From: Zygnema cylindricum | Lineage: Eukaryota; Streptophyta; Zygnematophyceae; Zygnematales; Zygnemataceae | Length of the DNA: 64,000 nt | Assembly (NCBI GenBank): GCA_037447655.1 | Contig: JBBHKE010000063.1 | Span: forward strand, 140,466-204,465 | Direction of reading: 5' to 3' | Part shown: in pieces, positions 1 through 10,649 of the stretch | Position numbering within the stretch: position 1 is the stretch's first letter | How the letters are laid out: every line of letters begins with the position of its first letter | Position numbers and translations under genes: made by a program | Notes under the pieces: model-generated | Database searches by the model: none | What the model was told of the DNA's origin: nothing | Seen by the model: the letters and a program-made list of their open reading frames with translations, nothing else

Positions 1-78
1 TGTATCATTTTTGAGGAAAAAAATCAAAATTTTAAGAACCCAAATTAGGGACTTTGACATTAATAACGATTCACGGTG
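1..78. mobile_element. Right end of a TA-flanked MITE
   Basis: The sequence ends in TAATAACGATTCACGGTG followed by TA, which is the inverted terminal sequence shared by all MITEs of the 1-4.4 kb array. The left part lies outside the window. Confidence 0.55.
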
Positions 79-207
79 TACAATTCATCGCCAATCGCTA
101 TTACAGTAAAGGAATAAATAGCAGAAAATAAAAAATTGGTGTTATTAACGCTAATTGGGAAAAAAAAAACAAAAAAAACATATTTGCTAATTAATCATTA
201 ACTCTAA

Positions 208-1230
208 GTGCACATTCCCATGTAACCGGAACTTTAATCTTGTAACTTTGTTTCTACCGAAGATTCTCCGTACAGATTTTAGGGCATTGCGATGTAAGCT
301 CAAATAAATTGTTATTTCAAAAAGTGATAAGCGTAGACATGTACGAAACATGTGACAAATAAACGGTACATACAATGTTGCGAAACTTCCACTCGGCTTC
401 AATTTCAGGCGTCCACTCGCACGCTATACAGTTTTTGTAACTTCCCAATGTTTGTACGCCACATTGTTGACGTGGAGGCATTGCAGACATGGAGGCATTG
501 CAGATGTTTAGAGTTTGTGACATTGTGATGTCACGCACGTCACGCTCAACGTTGACAGCGCCGACGAAACAAATTCTTTACTTTCTACATAGTTTTCCGA
601 TTGTATTTTTCTGTCTTGTCTTACTCTGCTTGCCATCGAAATACGCCATAAGATGGTAAAAAAAATTGTTTTCGGAGATCTTTCATTTTATACCATTATA
701 GACGTTTTTCGTTACAAGAATTGTGAGATAGACGCGGTAGTGGGAGAGGGAGAGAAAGAGAGGCGCTTTCACGGACTTCGCTTTTGCGAAATGGAGTCCG
801 TTGGTCGAGACCCCTCCACGACCCCTGTATGGAAAAAAAAACACGGAAAAAAAATCACGCACAGGCTGAAAACGTGCAGTGGGTTTTTTTTTGGTACTCC
901 ATGCACAAAAGTTGTTAAAAATTTCCGACACGTGCGACAACATCTGCCTCTTCGTTCACTTCAGTGAACTATATTTAAAATCACCTCGAGGTGATTTTAA
1001 ATATAGTTTAAAGATGAGCTGAAAGTACGTGAAAGTGGGTCGAAAGGCGCTAGAGGACAGACTGCATTGCGCTAGACATCAAACTGTAATACATGTAAAG
1101 TTTTAAGGCAACGCAACTTGTACGGTGGAAAATTCAACTTTTAGCTACGGTTGCAGATTTTCATTTTTTTCCAAGTTATAGAGGAGAACGACATAAAATA
1201 ATTGTAACTTTAGCACATGGGAAAGTGCCC
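208..1230. mobile_element. TIR element R1 (Harbinger-like, non-autonomous)
   Basis: The terminal inverted repeats are GTGCACATTCCCATGT on the left and, read inward from the right, GGGCACTTTCCCATGTG. A TAA target duplication flanks it (205-207 and 1231-1233). The paralogous MITE M4 shows the uninterrupted site with a single TAA, so the boundaries are firm. Related copies are R2 (17929-18883) and R3 (61004-62469). A 3-bp TWA duplication and GGG-type ends fit PIF/Harbinger. No transposase is encoded. Confidence 0.8.
967..1008. repeat. 42-bp perfect palindrome inside R1
   Basis: Two 21-nt arms meet without a spacer at CTCGAG. Positions 967-987 are the exact reverse complement of 988-1008. The matching regions of R2 and R3 are only weakly palindromic. 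Confidence 0.9.
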
Positions 1231-1614
1231 TAATTTGGGTTTTTTCGAATTATAAATGCCTGCCGTATTGATGTCTACATCAATATATGTATCCATACAA
1301 AATTTGACAATTCGTATGCCAAAATCTGAATGTTCGAGTTTGCGTCTCTTTTCACATGCGTCCGCAATTACATCAAATGCCTTTTTGTACATTTGTATTT
1401 CAAAAAGTACATTTTGGTACGGAAAAAACTGTCCATACATCACACTATAAACATTGCGGTGTGCTTCCGTTGTTATCGCTAATTAAAAAAATAACCCTAA
1501 ACGACGTAAAGGAAAAAATAGAATTATTGATTGTATTTCAGGTTTTTTTTTTTTTAAAGGGCACCGAATTAGCGATATTTACTCTAATAGCGATTGGCGG
1601 TGTAGTGTAAAGTA

Positions 1615-2230
1615 CACCGCGAATTGTGATTAGAGTAAATAACGCTAATTCGGTCGCTCGAAATTTTGACTCTATCACGTCAAATAGAGTAAATGATTCT
1701 AATTTTTTCTTTATTCTATTTAAGGTAAGGTTTAATTAGCGTAAAAAATTATAATATTGGTTAATTTTAAATAGTGTGGAATACGGATGACGTCAGACTG
1801 TGCGAAATTGTACCTTTATAAGTAAAAAAGTACGAATATTGATTTAATAGAATCGCTCTTGCTCGTGAAATCGCACTAAACAAAAAATCAATCACATCGA
1901 AGAAAAGCGGTTCGCATAACTCTCGTCCGTCGACAGCATCGTCGTCAGTGTGAACATTAACTGACATTCAGCGCGGCAAATAGTTCTAACGTCATAATGA
2001 CGTCAAAACTATACGGACTGACAAATTTTGTTCGTTTACGTAATTTAGTGTTCATAAATTCAGCGCCGATAATTATTGCCGACATAACCCAATATAGAGT
2101 ACTTAAATAAATTAGAGTAAACTTCCTCTGTGAAAAAGTTCTATCACATAAATTTGAGTTCATTACTCTAGTTGTTTTTTTTTGTTTTTTTACTCTAATT
2201 TTTTCATTACTCTAATTACGATTCGCGGTG
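1615..2230. mobile_element. MITE O1, TA-flanked
   Basis: It begins CACCGCGAATTGTGATTAG and ends CTAATTACGATTCGCGGTG, inverted repeats of each other. TA lies on both sides (1613-1614, 2231-2232). The interior is AT-rich, differs from M2, and has no convincing coding sequence. Confidence 0.65.
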
Positions 2231-2314
2231 TACAATATACACTAGACAGAAATGGTACGCACTATACTGAAAGATTGCACAAATTAAACTAATACTTCTT
2301 AGAACTGTACATTA

Positions 2315-2513
2315 CACCGTGAATTGTTATTAGACTATAGAAATTATAAATGTCAAGTATTAATTAGTGTCATTCATTCTAATTTAGTGCCACGAGACGT
2401 GGCAGATTATGGTCCACGTCCTTAAATAATGTAATTTATTATATTTAAGGTATTAATGTCAAAATTTTGGGGTGCTGATATAGCGTACATAAGGATAATA
2501 ATGATTCACAGTG
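2315..2513. mobile_element. MITE P1, about 200 bp
   Basis: The ends CACCGTGAATTGTTATTAG and AATAATGATTCACAGTG are inverted repeats with TA at 2313-2314 and 2514-2515. It belongs to the same terminal family as its neighbours and has no coding capacity. Confidence 0.65.
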
Positions 2514-2518
2514 TACTA

Positions 2519-3027
2519 CACACCGTCAATCGCTATTAGAGTATATAACGCCAATTCGGTGCCCTTTAAAAAAAAAAAAAACTTGAAATACAATCCATAA
2601 TTCTATTTTTTCCATTATTCCAATTAGGGTTTTTTTTTCAATTAGCGTTAATAATGAAAGTACACTTCGATGGGAATAGTGTGGCTTACGGACATAATAT
2701 TTCCGTACGAAGTAGTACTTTTTGAATTACAAAGGCATAAAAAGACACTTAACATTATTGCGCACACATGTGAATGTGCACTGGAAGAAAGAGATGCAAA
2801 CTTGTCGACAAAAATCACGTTCTCATATGTTCGTCCGTCGACCGTGTGAACAGCGCGACGGCGTACGAATTGTCAAATTTTGTACGGATACACATATTAC
2901 TGTAGACATCGAAAGGGCGGGTATTTATTATTCATTTTTTTTTTTTTTTTTAATTTCCCGATTAGTGTTAATGACACTAATTTTTTTTTTACGCTATTTA
3001 TTCCTTTACTCTAATAGCGATTGAAGG
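2519..3027. mobile_element. MITE M3, inverted copy of the M family
   Basis: It matches M4 in reverse orientation, for example its CATATGTTCGTCCGTCGAC against GTCGACGGACGAACATATG in M4. The ends are ACACCGTCAATCGC and GCGATTGAAGG. It lies head-to-head with M4, separated only by element Q. Confidence 0.7.
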
Positions 3028-3127
3028 TAGTGTTGGGTATCGAGGACCTATTGCCGATATTCAATATTATCGAATTTTAGGTACCCGATAATCGATATAC
3101 CGAGACCATGTACGGAGAAGCTAAATA

Positions 3128-3302
3128 CAGTAGAACCTGTCTAATTCAATACTGCCTAATTCAATAACCTCCATAATTCAATATTTGTGCCCGGTCTTGA
3201 CCATTCAATAGTGAATTACATCGTAGCGTCGTAATTCAATAACCTCTCTAATTCAATACCAACCACCGGTCCCAGGAGTATTGTTTTAGACAGGTTCTAC
3301 TG
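3128..3302. mobile_element. Pogo-like MITE nested in Q
   Basis: The 175-bp element begins CAGTAGAACCTGTCTAA and ends TTAGACAGGTTCTACTG, near-perfect inverted repeats, with TA at 3126-3127 and 3303-3304. The CAGTARAACCT start resembles pogo/Tc1-type plant MITEs such as Emigrant/Lemi1 (family knowledge). Internally it repeats the word AATTCAATA. Confidence 0.75.
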
Positions 3303-3320
3303 TATCCAGATTTTATTTAG

Positions 3321-3366
3321 CCCCCCCCCCCCCGTGGCGGGCGCTCAGTGGGGGGGGGGGGGGGGG
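3321..3366. repeat. Poly-C / poly-G inverted homopolymer pair
   Basis: A run of 13 C is followed by 16 mixed bases and a run of 17 G. The runs could pair as a stem or form quadruplexes. It lies in element Q. Long homopolymers are also frequent assembly or sequencing problem spots. Confidence 0.85.
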
Positions 3367-3571
3367 ATCCGTACCATTTTGCGTACGGTTTACCGTACTG
3401 TCTCTATACGGTACCTGTACGGTATATGTACGAACACCCTTTTTTTGCGATATATATCGCGATAATTTATGTTGGTCGCGGTTCGATATATCGAGGACTT
3501 TGCTCGATCGATATTCGATATATCGAATATCGAAATTATCGCGATATGAAACTACCCGATGCCAAACACTA

Positions 3572-4122
3572 CACCGTCAATCGCTATTAGAGTAAAGGAA
3601 TAAATAGCGTAAAAAATAAATTAGTGTTATTAACACTAATCGGGAATTTTATTTTTTTGAAAAAAAATATATATACTAATTAATCACTAACTGTAATTTG
3701 GGTTGTCCAGAATAATAGATATTCGCCCTTAAAATGTCTACACTAATATGTGTATCCATACAAATTCTGACAATTTGTACGCCGTCGCGTTGTTCATACG
3801 GTCGACGGACGAACATATGAGAATGTGATTTTTTTCGACGAGTTTGCGTCTCTTTCTTTCAGTGCACATTCACATGTGTGCGCAATAATGTTAAGTGTCT
3901 TTTTATGCCTTTGTAATTCAAAAAGTACCATTTCGTACGAAAATATCCTGTCCGTACGCCACACTATTTCAATCGCAGTGTACTTCCACTATTAACGCTA
4001 ATTGAAAAAAAAACCTAATTAGAATAATGGAAAAAATAGAATTATGGATTGTATTTCGGGTTTTTTTTTTTGAAAAAAGGGCACCGAATTGGCGTTATAT
4101 ACTCTAACAGCGATTGACGGTG
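3572..4122. mobile_element. MITE M4, intact reference copy
   Basis: This 551-bp copy starts CACCGTCAATCGCTATTAG, ends GCGATTGACGGTG, and is flanked by TA at 3570-3571 and 4123-4124. It is the uninterrupted counterpart of M2 and contains the empty R1 target site near 3691 (AACTGTAATTTGGG). Confidence 0.75.
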
Positions 4123-4141
4123 TACTTGACGGTGTACTGTA

Positions 4142-4359
4142 CACCCTGTATCGCTATTAGTGTTGATAATTTTTTCGCCACTTAAAACATCCTTTCTCCG
4201 TACACACATGTCCATTTTTCAATTTGAGACCGCCAAGTGGAAAGTAAGAACCTTACCTTTTAATCCAAAACCGTCAAATTCACAATCCGACAAGTGTCTA
4301 CGGAGAAAAGAAGTTTTAAGTGGCGAAAAAAATATTAACACTAATAGCGATACGCGGTG
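4142..4359. mobile_element. MITE N1
   Basis: Long terminal inverted repeats: CACCCTGTATCGCTATTAGT on the left and ACTAATAGCGATACGCGGTG on the right, with a second inner pair around TCGCCACTTAAAAC and its complement. TA lies at 4140-4141 and 4360-4361. It is homologous to N2 at 9449-9744. Confidence 0.75.
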
Positions 4360-4439
4360 TACTTTATCAGGGCATTACATTACAGTAATGTACCGTACAG
4401 TACCGTACTGTCCTGTTATCTCCATAGCCTAATAACCCT

Positions 4440-4655
4440 AAGTGATCCAGTTTACTGCAACATTGTCATTGAACCTAAAACTCCAACCCTAAAACGGCCT
4501 TTCCATCCACAACCCTATTTCCTTCTTACATCCTCTCTCTCCCGTCTCTCGCTCCTCTCCCTCTCTCGCCTCCCTCTCTCTTCTCCCTCTCTCTGCCTAT
4601 TGCTTCAAAACTTACAACCTGGAAACCCTAGAGACTTTCGTTATCCTCCTAGTTT

Positions 4656-4687
<32 letters not shown>

Positions 4688-4968
4688 CCCCTCTCTTCAC
4701 TATCATTTCACACGTGTGACGCGTCTCTCCCTCTCTCTCTTCTCTATTATATTAAACGTGCAATCTCCCTCCTGATCACTCTCCCTCTCCTCCTCCCTCT
4801 CCTCCTCCCTCTCCTCCTCCCTCTCCTCCCTCTCCTCCTCCCTCTCCTCACGTGCAATCTCCCTCCTGATCACTCTCTCTCTCCTCCTCCCTCTCCTCCC
4901 TCCCCTCCTCCCTCTCCTCCTCCCTCTCCTCCCTCTCCTCCTCTCTCTCCTCCTCCTCCCTCGCTCTC
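4440..4968 (+). promoter_or_regulatory. Probable promoter and 5' leader of the methyltransferase-like gene
   Basis: A non-coding, strongly CT-rich stretch lies directly upstream of the ATG at 4969. It holds a plant-type telo-box (AAACCCTAG at 4623-4631), a (CT)n run near 4660-4687, and a TCTCCTCCC minisatellite at about 4785-4960. CT-rich leaders and telo-boxes are common in plant housekeeping genes (established). No transcription start can be fixed from sequence. Confidence 0.4.
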
Positions 4969-5664
4969 ATGTCGTCTCTCTTCCACCGATCCAAAGCTCC
5001 CGAATCCTCTCCCTCCTCCACACGCAGCAAATCGGACGGCTCCACTTCCAAACTCCAATCCTTCAAATCGGACGGTCCACATCGCTCCTCTTCCTGGACC
5101 GGTCTTCTCACGTGTATAGGATTCACTCGGATTCTCAAACTCCTTTGCTTGGTACTGATTCTTGCTGCCGCTCATGAGCTCTGTGCTCTCAGAGGAGGCT
5201 GCTTGTACCATCATGACACGTGGCAAGGATGGGACAAAAACTTGGCTAGGGCTCTGTTTGGACCGCCTGCCACGTGGCAGCCTCTGACTGGAGTAGGAAC
5301 TGGAAATAAAGTGGGGACAGGGTGGAACGGAGTACCAAGGTGGTTAAAAAACTGGGATGGACCAGTGAAAATGCTAGGAGAGGATTGGGAGGAGGAGGGT
5401 TTAGAGTGGGTTCAGAAACTTGTGAAGGCATCTTTGGAGAAATTGCCCAAGGATGTGTGTCCTTGTGAAGAAGAGGGAGAGGGAGTGGCAGAGGGAGGTG
5501 GAGGTGGAGAGGGAAAGGGAGGGGAATCATGTCGGAAGAGAGGGAAGGAGGGGAAGGAAGAGGGGAACAACGAGGAGGGAGGGACGGAGGAGGGAGGAAA
5601 GGAGGAGGGAGAGAGTGTGGAACATGAGAAAGCCTGGCTCCTTGAAGCGGAGAGAATTTATCAG
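4969..5664 (+). CDS. Exon 1: N-terminal membrane-anchored part of a METTL24-like protein
   Basis: The reading frame opens at ATG 4969 and runs 232 codons to a splice donor (CAG|GTTGGT at 5664/5665). Residues 1-50 are Ser/Lys-rich. A hydrophobic segment at about residues 53-72 (contains LLCLVLILAAAHELC) looks like a signal anchor, implying a type II Golgi/ER membrane protein. A Trp-rich stalk follows, then an acidic Gly/Glu low-complexity region (about 170-215) and a short amphipathic end (AWLLEAERIYQ). The frame continues 15 codons past the donor before a stop. The exon ends in phase 0, whereas exon 2 needs two carried bases, so at least one exon in between is unidentified. Assignment to the same gene rests on strand, position and the usual architecture of the family; it is inferred. 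Confidence 0.5.
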
Positions 5665-5804
5665 GTTGGTCTAACTTTGACTTCTGGGGTTTTAAGACTT
5701 CTGGTTTTTTAAGGCGTTTTGTTTACTCTACAATCATTGCACAATTTGGACGAGTCAATGAGGGTTAGACATGGAATTTTGAGATCATTTAAAATTGATA
5801 AATT

Positions 5805-6035
5805 GTGCATTGGATACTCGGCATTGGACATTGGACATTAAGCTTTGGACATTGGACATTGCACATTGGACATTGGACTTTGGACTTTTGTCTTTGGACA
5901 TTGGACATTGGAGATTGGACTTTTGTTTTTGGACTTGGACTTTTGTCTTTTGACATTGGACATTGGATATTGACATTAAACATTTTTCTTTTAACATTAT
6001 TGGACATTGTACGTTCAATGTTGGACATTGGGCAT
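5805..6035. repeat. TTGGACA-type minisatellite
   Basis: Degenerate tandem repeats of TTGGACA/TTGGACTT fill about 230 bp. They produce long artefactual reading frames on both strands. The repeat lies inside the putative intron. Confidence 0.85.
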
Positions 6036-7085
6036 TAGACTTTAAACAATGCGTTGAGGTTTAGGGCATTGGAATTTAGGAATTCATATATTAGCATTCA
6101 ATAATGCTAAATTTGGCACAAGAAGCAATAACATGCAAATAACGAGAAACATCTTACTGTATACAATTTTTTTTTTTCTTTTTTTTTAACATTATACGTT
6201 ATCCACGGAGGCTTTTACCTTTTTTACAAATTTTTGACCATTTGAAATTGCACGATGGCCACTAGTTTTTTGACATGCAATTGATAAAACCACAACATGC
6301 CTAACAATTTTGGTTTTATTTCTATACCCAATAATCTTCTCAATTCAATTTTTGGATTTTGATTTCCTTCGTGCTGTGAACATTCACTTTAGGATATGAA
6401 TGCCTTTGCAAATTCTTTAATTTAAATTCTTTGATTGTAAATTCTTCAATTATGTGTCCACTCTCCCTAAAAAATAAAAACCCTAAAAAACCCTTTCAAC
6501 TTTGTACTTACGACATTTGAACCAACATCCATATCTCACTAATATACTACACATAAAATCCGTCTGATCGATCGATTTCATTATCTACCATTTGTTTTCC
6601 CTTTGACTGCCCTCGATTGATATCTTTCCTATGCCGTCCCTGCTGAATTATGATCCTGATTTCCTGATCCTCGCCTGGCGTCTGATTCTCCGAGGACCAT
6701 GACCTCCCTCTCTCTCTTCGACTCTCGTCTCTTTTGCCTCTTTTTTTTGCTCTCTCTCTCTGTGGCTCTCGCACCATTTCTTGCTCTTTCTCTCTCTCTC
6801 TCTCTCCCCTTTTTGTTCTGGATTGCAAGACCATTTTTTGTTCTCTCTCTCTTTCTCTCTCTTTCTCCCACCCGCTTGGAGTTTTGTCTGGGGATTAAAT
6901 TTTTTTGGGAGCTATATTTTAATCGATCTCATAAAATACGCACGAAAAACAATCTTGAAGAGAAAATAAAATATGTACATTTGAAAGATAAACTTGTAAA
7001 TGATTGAAAATAAACGAAATAAAAAAAACCAAAATGTAAATATTTCATATATATATACATATATACATATATACATATATACATA

Positions 7086-7211
<126 letters not shown>

Positions 7212-7730
7212 GTATTTTGATACAGTTAAACCAGAAGTAGTGTGTATGAGACATATGGGAGACTCTCTCCTTCCCCCCTCTTCTCCCTGCTCCCCCTTCC
7301 TCTCTCTCCCTTTTTTTTTGGAGTTATGGGTCTCTATAGGGACTAATAGATCTGTTTCTAAAAGAAAAAGTATATTTGGCTTGTAGGTTTTGAAAACCTT
7401 AGAAGTAATTTAAAATAGAGGATTTTTAAAAACTTGTATAATTTATTTCTTTATTAACTGAATTTAATAGAAATTTATTTAGTTGTGCAGATCAAACGCA
7501 TGCTGATTATATTTTCAGATTTTTTTTATTTATGATTGTTGATTGTTATTATTATTGTTATTTTTTCTGAATTACTTTTTTTTTTTTCTCATTTGTTTCT
7601 CTCCTCGTCGTGTTTATCTTTTAACACATATATTTTTTTCTTTCTCTCTTCTTTTTTTGGGGGGGGGTCAGTGGGTTTGTCTTCCCAATAAACTGAATGA
7701 ATCCTCCATTGTTTTCAGGTACCTCAAAAA

Positions 7731-7743
7731 CCTTTTTTTTTTT

Positions 7744-7827
<84 letters not shown>
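7731..7827. repeat. Long poly-T tract
   Basis: Almost 100 T residues with only a few interruptions. The length of such a tract in an assembly is unreliable. Confidence 0.95.
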
Positions 7828-8071
7828 CATCGTTTTTTTATATGTTTTTTTATTTTGTAAGGTCTTATGCTTCTTGTTGCTGTTCTTTTAATTTCAATTT
7901 TTATTTACCGTTTGATCATGAAAGTATTTCTTTTATGTTTTTCTATCTATTTATTTATTATTTGTTTTATGCTGTTTTTTTGTATTTGACATTTTTCACA
8001 ATTTTCAGTTACAGAAACCAAATTTTGTTTTAAAATCAGCTTAACTTCTCATGAAAATGCATTGAAATTAA

Positions 8072-8105
8072 TCTCTCTCTCTCTCTCCCCCACTCTCTCT
8101 CTCTC

Positions 8106-8149
<44 letters not shown>

Positions 8150-8220
8150 TCTCCCCCCCTCTCCCTCCCTCCCTCCCCTTCCCCCCGCCTCCCTCCCCAC
8201 TCCTCCCCCTCCCCTCTCCC
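8072..8220. repeat. CT-rich microsatellite before the exon 2 acceptor
   Basis: Perfect (CT)n grades into CCCT-rich sequence and then a T-rich tract ending in the acceptor at 8250. It probably serves as an extended polypyrimidine tract. Confidence 0.8.
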
Positions 8221-8250
8221 TTTTTCTCTTTTTTTTTTCTTTTCCGGCAG

Positions 8251-8658
8251 CATTATCCGAAACGCTTCCGATTCGTCTTTTGCCGAAGATCTCCACTACA
8301 AGACGAAAGCAAAAATCTTAATCGTGGCCCTAAAACCTTTCCATAAAAAAGAAAACGTGACGTACGAACGTATTGCACTAGTGGACGAAAACCCTTCATC
8401 TTATCTGCCGTCCTTTTTTTCCCAGACGCCCGAATTTCCCGATTTCGGGGATTCGAATTCGTCTTTTTCTGTTCCGTCGGTCGTAAAAAGGATGATAAGG
8501 ATGGTCGCGAAAGCGAATTTAATTCAACTAGAAATGGGGTACAAATGGGTGGATATCGTCAGTATTCACTGCGATTTGTGTTCCCCTCTCTCTCTCTCCT
8601 CCCTCCTCGCGACAGCTGGCGGAGTGAGAGCAGGACAGGTGGTATTGCAACTAAGACG
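8251..8658 (+). CDS. Exon 2: methyltransferase-like domain, middle part
   Basis: Acceptor CCGGCAG precedes 8251 and donor CG|GTGAGA follows 8658. Read with two bases carried from the previous exon, the frame gives residues such as NASDSSFAEDLH and KWVDIVSIHCDLC, ending AGQVVLQLR. In METTL24/Methyltransf_22 proteins the matching segments read like SSFE-acidic-L, then WVDVLKIDCEGCE, then VGQLLLELH (family knowledge recalled, not searched). The usual acidic EGCE is replaced by DLCSP here, so catalytic competence is doubtful. The exon ends in phase 2, which exactly fits exon 3. Confidence 0.55.
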
Positions 8659-9448
8659 GTGAGAAAAGGACAAAATAGTGGGAGGAAAGGGAAAAAGTGG
8701 GAGGAGGGAGAGGGAGGGGAGGGGGGAGAGGGGGGAGAGGGGCGGAAAGAGGGAAGAAGTGGGTGAAAACGAGAAAGAAGAGGGGGGAAGACCGGGAAGA
8801 CTAAGACAGTAATAGGGAGGATAGGACAAAAAATGGGGCGATAATAAGATGAAATTAGGGTGATAGAAGGAAACTGGCAAAATAAGACAAAAGGTGGAGA
8901 ATAGTACAGAAACTGAGAGAATAGGGACAAAAACTATAGTTCCCGTAGTGCTCATAAAAATGAACCACCCGTCACCTTTCAACATTTTTTTTTTCTTTAA
9001 AAATTGAACCTGCCAATGTCGATTTTCTTAAGAATTGAAAGCAATTTAACGCATAATATAGCGATGGTTGAACAGTATATCGTAAACAGGTCCACATACT
9101 TTATTAAACGTATGATATATCATAAATCCGTAATCAGGTAGATCGCGACTGCATTTAAACTCTGAAAATAGTTCATATTTAAGTCAGGTTTGAAATTTAG
9201 AAATCTATAGTATTGTTCGACTACATGATACAATATACAATATACCATATACATATATACATATACATGTATATCCGTAAATACTATATTGTTAGATATT
9301 GGTAAAACAATTGACCATTAGATATCGGTGAAACAAATGACCACAAAAAAAAACAGACGCTCAGATTTTCAACCATGGTAAATTTTTTGCACTTTTCGGA
9401 CACCGCACAGAGTTTTTTTTTTTTTTTTTTTTTGTTTTTTTTACGGTA

Positions 9449-9677
9449 CACTGTGAATGGCTATTAGTGTCAATGCTCTTTTTGCCACTAAAAGCATTTT
9501 TTCTCTGTACACACTTATCGGATTTTAAAACCGGCGGTTTCAATTGAAAGCTAAAGATTGTACCTTCCAATTGACGGGCTCAAAATGGAAATTGGACATG
9601 TGTGTACGGAGAAAATTGATATAAGTGGCAAAAAACGTCGAATGATTACTATTGATGCTAATAACATAAATACATAA

Positions 9678-9732
<55 letters not shown>

Positions 9733-9744
9733 CGATTCACAGTG
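9449..9744. mobile_element. MITE N2 with an internal (AT)n expansion
   Basis: Starts CACTGTGAATGGCTATTAG and ends TAGCGATTCACAGTG, with TA on each side (9447-9448, 9745-9746). It is homologous to N1 around GTGTACGGAGAAAA and TGCCACT. It contains an AT microsatellite at 9680-9727. A further MITE end starts at 9747 (CACCGCCCATCACTATTAG) but its partner is not seen. Confidence 0.65.
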
Positions 9745-10430
9745 TACACCGCCCATCACTATTAGATTGAGTCACTCTAATTCCGGGGTACTAATATTTT
9801 GGCCCGAAATCATATATTAGTATAAATAAGACTTTTAGTAAGAGGCCCTCTATAACGTTGGCATGAGTTGTCTTTCCACTAAGACCTATTCTCTCTACTC
9901 TTCCCTGTCCGTCCTTTTCTCATATCACTGCCGGTTTCAGTGGGAGGTGACAGTTGTCACTCTCTATACCTTTGATTTTCTCTGTGATTTTTAGAATTTT
10001 TTTTCGTACATTCGTTTCCCCATCCTCTTGTAAAATTTACCTTTTGTTTCTACTTTTCTACCTTACTCTGTGGTTTTCTACCTTTTCTATGGTTCTTAAA
10101 TAGTCTGTATCCTAGTTTTGATCTAGTTGTAGAATCTATGAAACATTTTTCCTGGAAGTCTCTTTGTGGGTTCTTAGTTCTATACTAATTTTGTTTTATA
10201 TCCACGGAAATGGTTTCGTTAAAGTATAACATGTCGTTTTGTATCCACGTCACTCCTACAAAGTCGTCGTAGTTCTATTCTGATTTTTTTTTTACGTTTT
10301 ACGTAATCAATTTCATTCATTTTTTTCTTTTTTCTTTCTTTTTTTCTGTGTTGTTTTAAATCCACGTCACTTCTTCAGAGCTGTCGGATTGAGTTTCAGA
10401 TTTGTGCGACTCTTTAGGGAGATGGAGAGG

Positions 10431-10466
10431 AAGAGGGGGAGGGAGAGGGAGAGGGAGAGGGAGAGG
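10431..10466. repeat. (GGGAGA)n hexamer repeat
   Basis: About six GGGAGA units. The complementary CCCTCT array lies about 100 bp downstream. Confidence 0.85.
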
Positions 10467-10567
10467 CGTACGCATGTTATGATTGACACGAACCTTCTCT
10501 AAACCTTCCTGTTTTCTACTTACTGAGCACTTTTTCTCTTATTTTTTTGCTATCAAAAACTGAAATC

Positions 10568-10630
10568 TCCCTCTTCCCTCTCCCTCTCCCTCTCCCTCTC
10601 CCTCTCCCTCTCCCTCTCCCTCTTCCTCTC
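10568..10630. repeat. (CCCTCT)n hexamer repeat at the exon 3 acceptor
   Basis: Roughly nine CCCTCT units forming the polypyrimidine tract directly upstream of the acceptor at 10649. Confidence 0.85.
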
Positions 10631-10649
10631 CCCCCCTCGCTCTCCCCAG

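Larger units (their letters stand above)
81..1602. mobile_element. MITE M2, interrupted by TIR element R1
   Basis: It is bounded by TA at 79-80 and 1603-1604. The left end (CAATTCATCGCCAATCGC) and right end (GCGATTGGCGGTG) are imperfect inverted repeats. Without the R1 insertion it aligns along its length with M4 (3572-4122), sharing for example the GTATCCATACAAA and GTTTGCGTCTCTTT blocks. It has no coding capacity. TA flanks and CACCG-type ends suggest a Tc1/mariner-like non-autonomous element; the superfamily is inferred. Confidence 0.7.
3030..3569. mobile_element. TIR element Q between M3 and M4
   Basis: Inverted ends GTGTTGGGTATCGAGG and, read from the other side, GTGTTTGGCATCGGGTAG are flanked by TA on both sides (3028-3029, 3570-3571). 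The interior has many TATCGCGATA-like palindromes. The GTGTTGGG terminus is reminiscent of some hAT ends, but the TA flanks fit mariner better, so the superfamily is open. Confidence 0.55.
8659..10649 (+). other. Intron between exons 2 and 3 (with inserted MITE N2)
   Basis: It starts GTGAGA and ends in a (CCCTCT)n pyrimidine tract and CCCCAG. It contains a purine-rich stretch just after the donor, the MITE N2, and two inverted hexamer repeats ((GGGAGA)n at about 10430-10466 and (CCCTCT)n at about 10568-10625) that could pair in the pre-mRNA. Confidence 0.5.

Noticed and set aside
5785-6038. Overlapping frames on both strands in the TTGGACA repeat
   Set aside because: Produced by the minisatellite; open in several frames on both strands, which signals low complexity rather than a gene.
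7225-7263. Possible small exon ([10 protein letters not shown]) after TACAG
   Set aside because: The local motif is tempting for the missing methyltransferase exon, but its phase does not follow from the exon 1 donor (phase 0 gives a stop) and no good donor follows.
8660-8930. Long frames on the minus strand opposite the purine-rich stretch after exon 2
   Set aside because: Low-complexity Ser/Pro/Phe-rich translations of a GGGAGG-rich intron.
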